Position numbers and translations under genes: made by a program | NCBI GenBank assembly: GCA_023411375.1 | Contig: JAEYOW010000017.1 | Coordinates: 1-54,360 of the forward strand | DNA from: Bacillota bacterium | GTDB lineage: Bacteria > Bacillota > Clostridia > Christensenellales > Aristaeellaceae | Direction of reading: 5' to 3' | DNA length: 54,360 nucleotides | Notes under the pieces: model-generated | The model's database searches: none | Seen by the model: only the letters and a program-made list of their open reading frames with translations | Told to the model about the DNA's origin: nothing | Part shown: in pieces, positions 48,929 through 54,360 of the stretch | How the letters are laid out: every line of letters starts with the position of its first letter | Numbering within the stretch: position 1 is the first letter of the stretch

Positions 48929-49345
48929 TTATGCCCGCTGTACCAGCTCTTTGAATGCTGCGTCTATTTCGGGAAAATCACGCTTCATACGCAGAAATGC
49001 GCCTTTCTCATTCAGAAACATGTGCGAGGTTGTGCCTGTCAAAACGGTTTCGCCTGTGCTTTGCTTTATCATTTCATAGCCAACGACCAGTTTCACGCCG
49101 TTGTAACTCAATGCCTGAACCGAGATGAAAACAACGTCCTTAAAGGTGGTGGGACGCTTATACTCGCAATTGACCTCCACCACGGGCGATATAATACCCG
49201 CGCCCTCCATGCGGTCATAGCCAAGGTTCAGGCTGTCCAAAAGGGCGATGCGGGCCTCCTCCATCCAGCGAATATAGTTGGAATGATGAGTCACGCCCAT
49301 TTTGTCGGTTTCATAATATTGTACGTTGTGCGTATAGGTAAACAT
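48929..49345 (-). CDS. Acyl-CoA thioesterase, YbgC/4-hydroxybenzoyl-CoA type
   Basis: A 138-residue hotdog-fold thioesterase. The catalytic-site segment YYETDKMGVTHHSNYIRWMEEAR (with Asp14 in ETDKMG) and VEVNCEYKRPTTFKDVV are characteristic of YbgC-like enzymes, which hydrolyse short acyl-CoAs in the cytosol. AAAGGCGG precedes the ATG. It is monocistronic and ends at the terminator 48860-48892. It has no link to the BMC locus beyond the shared acyl-CoA theme. Confidence 0.88.
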   Translation of the reverse strand: MFTYTHNVQYYETDKMGVTHHSNYIRWMEEARIALLDSLNLGYDRMEGAGIISPVVEVNCEYKRPTTFKDVVFISVQALSYNGVKLVVGYEMIKQSTGETVLTGTTSHMFLNEKGAFLRMKRDFPEIDAAFKELVQRA

Positions 49346-49481
49346 TCAGTTCCGCCTTTCCACGGTTCGTTTTTGAAAACGCCGGTTTAAAGCTTTTCGC
49401 CGGGCCTAAAGCAAATCCTTCTTTCCCTTCATGGGTTACAAACGACGGATGAGAGTGAAGAAAGCATGCCGCCCAAAAACC

Positions 49482-49521
49482 AAAGCCGTCCGCAAGGCCT
49501 TTGGCCAAGCGGCGGCTTTTT
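49482..49521. terminator. Terminator in the 245-base gap at 49346-49590
   Basis: AAAGCCG-CCGC and GCGG-CGGCTTT pair around a GGCC/GGCC inner stem, with T-rich tails on both strands. It lies 70 bases after the minus-strand secreted-protein gene and probably ends it. Nothing else is recognised in this gap. Confidence 0.7.
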
Positions 49522-49590
49522 CATATGGCCATTCGCCCTGGGTAAACGCGATCCGCAGAATTTAAGAACCCGGCGACATGTGCGGTGTTG

Positions 49591-50067
49591 TCAGCCGTTT
49601 GCCGGACCATAAATCGCGTGGAGGATTTCCCCGCTTTCCGCGTCCAGATAAAAGGTGAATACATCGGCTCCGTCCACGGGCTTCACTTGCATCAGGTCGA
49701 TCTGCCACTGGCGGGGAGCGGTGTCGATTCGGTAGGAGAAAAAGGGATAGTTCATCTGTGCCAGATCATCCAGCGATAGCTCCGGGTAGCTCTCCGCAAT
49801 ATATTCCAGGGCGATTTGTAGAGCGTCCAAATGGGAAATGACGTCGCCGCCGGGAATGCCGTGTACCTCCGGAGCGTCGACATGCCGGGCAGAAAACAGC
49901 CAACCCTCCGAATTTTGATATTCCTCCTGCCACTGCCCGATGATACGCGTGATTTCATTCTCAACGTCATCACGAGACTGTGCCGTGGCGCAAGACAACC
50001 CCATCAAAACCGGTATGCAAAGCAGCAAACAGACGAGTGGCAGGTATCGATTTTTCAGCTTTAACAC
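49591..50067 (-). CDS. Small exported protein with PepSY-like region
   Basis: The GTG at 50067 is the start: GGAGG lies 7 bases upstream, while the ATG two bases earlier opens a frame that stops after one more codon. The 158 residues have a signal peptide (basic LKLKNR, then a long hydrophobic core ending in GLSCATAQS; the Cys is in a weak lipobox). The rest resembles a PepSY-type domain, with LDALQIALEYIAESYPELSLDDL and a closing strand pair TFYLDAESGEILHAIYG. Such domains often inhibit or anchor other envelope proteins. I know no function for it. Confidence 0.6.
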   Translation of the reverse strand: MLKLKNRYLPLVCLLLCIPVLMGLSCATAQSRDDVENEITRIIGQWQEEYQNSEGWLFSARHVDAPEVHGIPGGDVISHLDALQIALEYIAESYPELSLDDLAQMNYPFFSYRIDTAPRQWQIDLMQVKPVDGADVFTFYLDAESGEILHAIYGPANG

Positions 50068-50283
50068 ATTTTTCCCTCCTCAAAGAAATTTTGACTTTCG
50101 CCAGGTCCCAATAGGACGCGGAACCTGGAAAAAGAATAGCATCAGTATAGAATGCCGTTTTACATTTGGCAACCTGATGGGGAAGTGCCAGGTGTAACAA
50201 ATGGTTTTCGAGAGCTGCGCTAAGCGCGCGCTAAGATTGGTTTGCGCTTTTGCGCGTTTATATACAAAGCATGGGGGGTATGC

Positions 50284-50289
50284 TATACT
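50284..50289 (+). promoter_or_regulatory. Extended -10 promoter for the DUF368 gene
   Basis: TGCTATACT gives an extended -10 element at 50281-50289. No good -35 box is seen 17 bases upstream, as is common for extended promoters. The ATG is 40 bases downstream. Confidence 0.5.
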
Positions 50290-50328
50290 GCAACTGCGCT
50301 TTGTATTATTAGCAGAGAGGTGCAAATG

Positions 50329-51186
50329 ATGGAAAACAATCCGGTCAAGGAGAAGGTAAACCCGGTATTGGGCGCTGTCAAAGGGGCGATAATCGCCATA
50401 GGCGCGGTTCTGCCGGGCATCAGCGGCGGCGCGCTGTGCGTCATTCTGGGGATTTACAAGCGGATTATGGCGTTGCTGTGCCATCCCATCCGCGAGATCA
50501 AAAAGCAATGGAAATTTTTTGTGCCCGTTGGTATCGGTTTTGTCGTAGGAACGCTGCTTTCCTCCAAGGTGATCGGCGGCTTTATGGAAGCGGCGGAAAC
50601 CGCCGCGCTGTTTTTGTTCATAGGCCTGATTCTGGGCACGCTGCCCAGCCTGTTTAAGGAGGCGGGGCAGCAGGGCGTTTCTTCCGGCTCCTATGTCGCG
50701 CTGTTTATTGCCGCCGCCGCGATGCTGGCATGGATGATTCCCATGGCGCTTACCGGCAGCGCCACGGTGGCGCCTTCGTTTGGCTGGTGGTGCGCCTGCG
50801 GCGTGCTGTGGGGGCTTGGTATTGTGGTGCCGGGCATGAGCCCGTCCAACATTTTTTTGTTCCTGGGGCTGGCGGGTCCGATGTACAATGCTATCGGCAA
50901 CCTGGATATGGGCGTAATCCTGCCGATGGGCGCATGCCTGGTTATAACGGTTCTGGCTCTTTCCAAAGGGGTGGATTACTGCCTGCGCCGCCGGTATTCC
51001 ATATTCATGCACGCGGTGCTTGGCATTGTGATCGCCTCCACCATTGTGATTCTTCCGCCCGTTAAGCTGTTGATCACACCGGGCTATACCTTTGCCACAG
51101 GATTTACGGACATTCTCATCTACATTGCCTGCTTCGCCGTTGGCGCGCTGTGCGCCTGGGGCCTTAGCAAAATCCAGCAGGATTGA
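50329..51186 (+). CDS. DUF368 membrane protein, undecaprenyl-phosphate transporter-like (PopT)
   Basis: Two ATGs are adjacent; 50329 has the better distance from GAGAGG and gives 285 residues. The family motif GAVLPGISGGALCVILGIYKRIM occurs near residue 23 and again as a repeat, GIVVPGMSPSNIFLFLGL, at about 165, typical of the two inverted halves of DUF368. About eight membrane helices are present. DUF368 proteins (PopT) were recently shown to return undecaprenyl phosphate to the inner leaflet for cell wall synthesis. It converges on metK with a shared terminator. Confidence 0.88.
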   Translation: MENNPVKEKVNPVLGAVKGAIIAIGAVLPGISGGALCVILGIYKRIMALLCHPIREIKKQWKFFVPVGIGFVVGTLLSSKVIGGFMEAAETAALFLFIGLILGTLPSLFKEAGQQGVSSGSYVALFIAAAAMLAWMIPMALTGSATVAPSFGWWCACGVLWGLGIVVPGMSPSNIFLFLGLAGPMYNAIGNLDMGVILPMGACLVITVLALSKGVDYCLRRRYSIFMHAVLGIVIASTIVILPPVKLLITPGYTFATGFTDILIYIACFAVGALCAWGLSKIQQD

Positions 51187-51244
51187 CACGGAAAGCCGCA
51201 AGCTCCCACTGGAAGCGGTGGCATTCACAAATCTTTATACGTCA

Positions 51245-51273
51245 ACGCCGCCCGGCAATTCGCCGGGCGGCGT
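51245..51273. terminator. Terminator between DUF368 and metK
   Basis: Perfect arms ACGCCGCCCGGC (51245-51256) and its complement (51262-51273) around a 5-base loop. The following sequence is only moderately T-rich on either strand. Confidence 0.7.
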
Positions 51274-51317
51274 GCTTGTCTGTCCCCTATAACCCGCACA
51301 TGGCGCGCGGAACCGGG

Positions 51318-52490
51318 TCAGGGACGGCAGCCCTTGAGCTCGGCGGCACGATCCGTACGCTCCCAGGGCAGGTCGAGGTCCGTGCGGCCAAAGTGGCCGT
51401 AGGCTGCGGTCTGGCGGTAGATGGGGCGGCGCAGGCCGAGGGTTTTGATAATGCCGTCCGGGCTCAGGTCAAAGCGCTTCATCACCTCACGGCTCAATAC
51501 GTCGTCGCTCAGCGTGCCGGTGCCGAAGGTGTCCACCTGGACGCTGACGGGCTGCGCCACGCCGATGGCGTAGGCGAGGGCCACCTCGCATTTTTTGGAA
51601 AGGCCCGCTGCTACCAGGTTTTTGGCCACATAGCGCGCGGCATAGCAGGCGGAACGGTCCACCTTGGAGGGGTCCTTGCCGCTGAACGCGCCGCCGCCGT
51701 GGCGGGCGTAGCCGCCGTAGGTATCCACGATAATCTTGCGCCCGGTCAGGCCCGTGTCGCCGGCGGGGCCGCCCAACACAAAGCGTCCTGTCGGGTTGAT
51801 GAATACCTTGGTGTCGGCGGTCCAAAGCGCCTCGGGTACCACCGCGCGGATGACCTCGGTGAGGATGGCGGCTTCAATCTGGGCATGGGATACGCTTTCG
51901 TCATGCTGCGCGGAAATGACGACCGTATCCACCGCGACGGGCCTGCCGTCCTCATAGATAACTGTGACCTGGCTCTTGCCATCCGGGCGCAACCAGGGCA
52001 GCTCGCCGCTCTTGCGCGCCTCGGTCAGGCGGCGGGTAAGCCTGTGCGCCAGGGAAATGGGCAGAGGCATCAACTCGGGGGTTTCGTCGCAAGCAAAGCC
52101 GAACATCATGCCCTGATCGCCCGCGCCGGTGGAGGCTTCTCCATCGGCATTGCGCGTTTCAAGGGCCTTGTCTACGCCCATGGCAATATCAGGACTTTGG
52201 GCGTGCACGGCGGTGAGCACGGCGCAGCTGTTGCCGTCAAAGCACAAATTGCTGCTGGTGTAGCCGATATCGCGGATCACCTGACGGGCGATTTCATCAA
52301 TGGCGACATAGGCGGTAGTGGTGATTTCGCCCATCACCTGAACAAGGCCGGTGGTGGCGCAGGTTTCGCACGCGACGCGCGCGGAGGGGTCCTCGGCCAG
52401 GATGGCGTCGAGCACCGCGTCGCTGATCTGGTCGCAGAGCTTGTCGGGATGCCCCTCGGTGACGGATTCGCTGGTAAAAACGGTTCGCAT
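51318..52490 (-). CDS. metK: S-adenosylmethionine synthetase
   Basis: Makes SAM from methionine and ATP. The 390 residues contain ESVTEGHPDKLCDQISDAVLD at the start, GAGDQGMMFGFACDET near residue 120, and GGAFSGKDPSKVDRSACYAARYVAKN toward the end, all signatures of MetK. GGAGA precedes the ATG. The leader carries a SAM-I riboswitch and terminator, so the gene is shut off when SAM is plentiful. SAM use yields methylthioadenosine and 5'-deoxyadenosine, the sources of the sugars that the BMC locus appears to salvage. Confidence 0.98.
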   Translation of the reverse strand: MRTVFTSESVTEGHPDKLCDQISDAVLDAILAEDPSARVACETCATTGLVQVMGEITTTAYVAIDEIARQVIRDIGYTSSNLCFDGNSCAVLTAVHAQSPDIAMGVDKALETRNADGEASTGAGDQGMMFGFACDETPELMPLPISLAHRLTRRLTEARKSGELPWLRPDGKSQVTVIYEDGRPVAVDTVVISAQHDESVSHAQIEAAILTEVIRAVVPEALWTADTKVFINPTGRFVLGGPAGDTGLTGRKIIVDTYGGYARHGGGAFSGKDPSKVDRSACYAARYVAKNLVAAGLSKKCEVALAYAIGVAQPVSVQVDTFGTGTLSDDVLSREVMKRFDLSPDGIIKTLGLRRPIYRQTAAYGHFGRTDLDLPWERTDRAAELKGCRP

Positions 52491-52593
52491 GGTATTGGTA
52501 TCTCCTTCCCATCATACAGACAACCGGTATGGGTCTACGGCTACCGCGTCCGAAGTGGGATCAGGTCGCGGTGACAGGCGTGCTTCACCCAAG

Positions 52594-52623
52594 AAAAAAC
52601 ACGCCCGCGGCATTGCAGGCGTG
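52594..52623 (-). terminator. Attenuator terminator of the metK riboswitch
   Basis: On the minus strand CACGCCTGC (52623-52615) and GCGGGCGTG (52608-52600) pair and are followed by six Ts (52599-52594), 17 bases beyond the aptamer. Confidence 0.9.
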
Positions 52624-52639
52624 AAAGGATTTAATCTGT

Positions 52640-52740
52640 ACCTTATCTGCCAGCGCATGCACGCTGCGGGATTTGCCACCATGCATCGCTGCCGGTTGGC
52701 GGGTTTCATCGGGCCCGTCCCTCAACCACTCTTTATAAGG
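52640..52740 (-). promoter_or_regulatory. SAM-I (S-box) riboswitch aptamer upstream of metK
   Basis: The minus-strand leader shows the S-box pattern in order: CTTAT (P1 5' side), AAGAGTGGTTGAGGGA, GGGCCCGATGAAACCCG, CCAACCGGCAGC, GGTGGCAAATCCCGCAG, and ATAAG (P1 3' side). SAM binding stabilises P1 and allows the downstream terminator to form, stopping metK transcription. Confidence 0.95.
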
Positions 52741-52758
52741 TGTTCGGTTGTCGGATTT

Positions 52759-52787
52759 ATTGTAGCGGTTTTTGGCGAATCCGTCAA
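52759..52787 (-). promoter_or_regulatory. Sigma-A promoter for metK
   Basis: On the minus strand TTGACG (52787-52782) and TACAAT (52764-52759) with a 17-base spacer, about 20 bases before the aptamer. Confidence 0.8.
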
Positions 52788-52886
52788 GGGGATAAATCCG
52801 CCGCGAAGAAAAAAACGCGGCGCCTTGAAGCGCCAAAATGTAAAAGGCAGGAGAATAAAATATTTTCGAATATGGCGCCCGGCATA

Positions 52887-52940
52887 TTGACAGCGGCAAA
52901 AAAAGGTGCTAGAGTTTAGTAAATCGATTGCGCAAACGAT
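52887..52940 (+). promoter_or_regulatory. Promoter and LacI-type operator for the sugar-binding protein gene
   Basis: TTGACA (52887-52892) and TAGAGT (52910-52915), 17-base spacer. ATCGATTGCGCAAACGAT (52923-52940) directly after it matches its own complement at 16 of 18 positions with a central GCGC, the usual form of a LacI-family operator. The rest of the 52491-53028 gap is the metK leader, plus two small hairpins near 52799-52834 with no assigned role. Confidence 0.75.
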
Positions 52941-53028
52941 AAAATGGAAATGGAGGTCAAATTAAAGGCTGCCGAATATTCAAACACGCGCAAAGACCAG
53001 ATGAAAAAAGATTATGGGAGGGGCTAAC

Positions 53029-54303
53029 ATGAGGAATTTAGCAAAGGGTTTTTTTTCCATGGTGCTTGTGGTTGCGCTCTTGCTGGGCGGCATGGTGGGC
53101 GCGTCCGCTTCTGAGAAGGTCGAAATCACCATTGGCGGGCTGGATTACGTCTATATGCCTATGGTGGTGGAGGCGTTTAACGCAGCTAATCCGGACATTC
53201 ACCTGACCTATATGCCGGACGTGGGCAACGTGGACGACGGCACGTTACAGGCCGTGCTGCAATCCGGTCTTGGCCCGGATATCATCGGCACCGGCTCCGG
53301 TGCGGGCCGGATCGGGCCTTTGGCGAAAAACGGACTGATTCAGCCGATTAACGCCATCTATGACGAATACAAGCTCTGGGACCGCTATCAGCCGTTTGTG
53401 GTGGACGCGCTGAAAAAGACGGTCAACGATGGCAATATCTACGAGGTTCTTGAAGGCCTTGATGTTTTTCAGATCTATTACAATATTGAAATTTTTGAAA
53501 AAGTCGGCGTCGAGCCGCCAAAGACCTGGGACGAGTTTACGCAGGTATGCGACAAGCTGCTGGCCGCCGGCTACACGCCGCTTGCCAACGGTTTCCGGGG
53601 CGGATTGGCCGCCGGATGGCTGGTTGGGCAGTTCTTCGAGGCTTACGCAGGCTCCGATGCGATGAACAGCATCATCTACAGCGGGGCCAAAATGTCCGAC
53701 TATCCGGCGTTTGAGCAGGTTTTCCAGCTTGTTTACGACTTCGGACAGAAGGGCTACTTTAACCAAAAGGACGCGCTGGCTCTGGACGCGGGCGAGTCGG
53801 AGGCGCTTTTTTACAACGGGGTGTATCCCATGTTCGGCGCCGCCCACTCCGTGCTTTTGCGCGCCGCGGCGGCAGACGACTCGATCGACCTAAGCAAATT
53901 CGCGGCGTTTGCGGTTCCCTCCGCGGTGAACGAGGGCGTTTGCCGGCCCACCATGGGCCTTGCGCACAGCTGGGTGCTTAACGCGCAGGTGGACGAAAGC
54001 AAGATGGACGCAGTGAAGCGTTACTTTGCCTTCCTCTCCAGCGATGAGTATTGCCGAATTGCGATGGGCAACGGTGGCAACCTGATTCCCGCCATCACCC
54101 CTGTGCCGGATGATACCGAGATGAACGCCATTATGCAGCAGGCCTCCGACGCGCTAAACAGCGGCGCGGGCTACAACCCCAGCGTGTTCCTGCCGGGAAC
54201 GGCCAAGCAGGCGTATTACGAGGGGCTCCAGGGCGTGCTGGACGGGCAGACAACCCCCGCGCAGGCGGTGGAAGCCATTGACGCGGGCCTCAGCGCCCAA
54301 TAA
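53029..54303 (+). CDS. Carbohydrate ABC transporter substrate-binding protein (family 1)
   Basis: The ATG at 53029 has GGGAGGGG upstream and gives 424 residues. A signal peptide (MRNLAKGFF, hydrophobic core, GASASE) has no lipobox Cys. The mature protein has the family 1 binding fold: ITIGGLDYVYMPMVVEAFNAANPDI at the start, YYNIEIFEKVGVEPPKTWDEF near residue 155, and the C-terminal LPGTAKQAYYEGLQGVLDGQTTPAQAVEAID, which is typical of oligosaccharide-binding proteins. The permeases would be expected just beyond the window end. The operator upstream suggests induction by a sugar. Confidence 0.88.
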   Translation: MRNLAKGFFSMVLVVALLLGGMVGASASEKVEITIGGLDYVYMPMVVEAFNAANPDIHLTYMPDVGNVDDGTLQAVLQSGLGPDIIGTGSGAGRIGPLAKNGLIQPINAIYDEYKLWDRYQPFVVDALKKTVNDGNIYEVLEGLDVFQIYYNIEIFEKVGVEPPKTWDEFTQVCDKLLAAGYTPLANGFRGGLAAGWLVGQFFEAYAGSDAMNSIIYSGAKMSDYPAFEQVFQLVYDFGQKGYFNQKDALALDAGESEALFYNGVYPMFGAAHSVLLRAAAADDSIDLSKFAAFAVPSAVNEGVCRPTMGLAHSWVLNAQVDESKMDAVKRYFAFLSSDEYCRIAMGNGGNLIPAITPVPDDTEMNAIMQQASDALNSGAGYNPSVFLPGTAKQAYYEGLQGVLDGQTTPAQAVEAIDAGLSAQ

Positions 54304-54360
54304 TCCGCGAGTATACGAACCTTCCGCGGGCCGCCCAAACCCGCCCGCCGCGGGGGAGCG
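54304..54360. other. End of window, no gene
   Basis: 57 GC-rich bases with an imperfect hairpin (CCGCGGGC pairing with GCCCGCCGCGG). It may be an intercistronic hairpin between the binding protein and permease genes, but the window ends here. Confidence 0.3.

Noticed and set aside
51183..52574. 463-residue open frame on the plus strand over metK
   Set aside because: Exact antisense shadow of the strongly conserved metK; no ribosome site and no domain pattern.

Overview
The window reads as a chromosome segment of a GC-rich (about 60%) Firmicute of the class Clostridia, probably gut-associated and anaerobic. Support comes from strong GGAGG ribosome sites, sigma-A promoters of TTGACA-17-TATAAT type, monoderm-style solute-binding proteins, a SAM-I riboswitch on metK, a remnant [FeFe]-hydrogenase domain and a probable Re-type citrate synthase. 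No rRNA, tRNA, CRISPR array, prophage or insertion sequence was recognised.

Layout. 199-9407: mixed housekeeping genes (Myb/SANT-like regulator, solute-binding-like protein, rpiB, a truncated [FeFe]-hydrogenase-like protein, ThrE-type exporter, a polymerase-like membrane protein, cytidylate-kinase-like protein, guaB, HD-domain protein). 9499-14365 (minus): the conserved envelope/isoprenoid operon frr - small ORF - uppS - cdsA - dxr - rseP. 14521-19224: HAD phosphatase, flavin reductase, metallophosphoesterase, an AraC regulator with a perfect palindrome at its promoter, and pfkA. 19376-24213 (minus): a ribose-type sugar ABC importer and a PfkB-family sugar kinase. 24569-40450 (plus): a 20-gene bacterial microcompartment (BMC) locus. 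40692-44609: a MacAB-like ABC exporter with two adaptor proteins. 44723-54303: CcdA/TlpA redox pair, aspartate-type aminotransferase plus citrate-synthase-like enzyme, thioesterase, small secreted protein, DUF368 lipid-carrier transporter, metK under a SAM-I riboswitch, and a sugar-binding protein whose promoter carries a LacI-type operator.

The most interesting element is the BMC locus. In order it encodes a class II aldolase, a CoA-disulfide-reductase-like flavoprotein, a two-subunit CoA-transferase-like enzyme, methylthioribose kinase (MtnK), methylthioribose-1-phosphate isomerase (MtnA), PduL, a PduP-like aldehyde dehydrogenase, a PduS-like Fe-S flavoprotein, a PduT-like shell trimer, two near-identical BMC-H hexamers, FucU, DhaK, DhaL, a LacI regulator and four BMC-P pentamers. 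MtnK, MtnA and a class II aldolase are the three steps of the known DHAP shunt, which salvages 5-methylthioribose or 5-deoxyribose left over from S-adenosylmethionine chemistry. Short amphipathic helices resembling encapsulation peptides sit at the C-terminus of the aldolase and at the N-termini of the aldehyde dehydrogenase and PduL. My model is therefore a metabolosome. The kinase and isomerase work in the cytosol. The aldolase releases DHAP plus a volatile aldehyde (acetaldehyde or methylthioacetaldehyde) inside the shell, and that aldehyde is oxidised to acyl-CoA and acyl-phosphate. No alcohol dehydrogenase is encoded here, so NADH may be re-oxidised through PduS and the cysteine-bearing PduT-like pore. 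The divergent importer and FucU suggest the free sugar is taken up from outside. The family identifications are firm; the substrate and the division of labour are inference.
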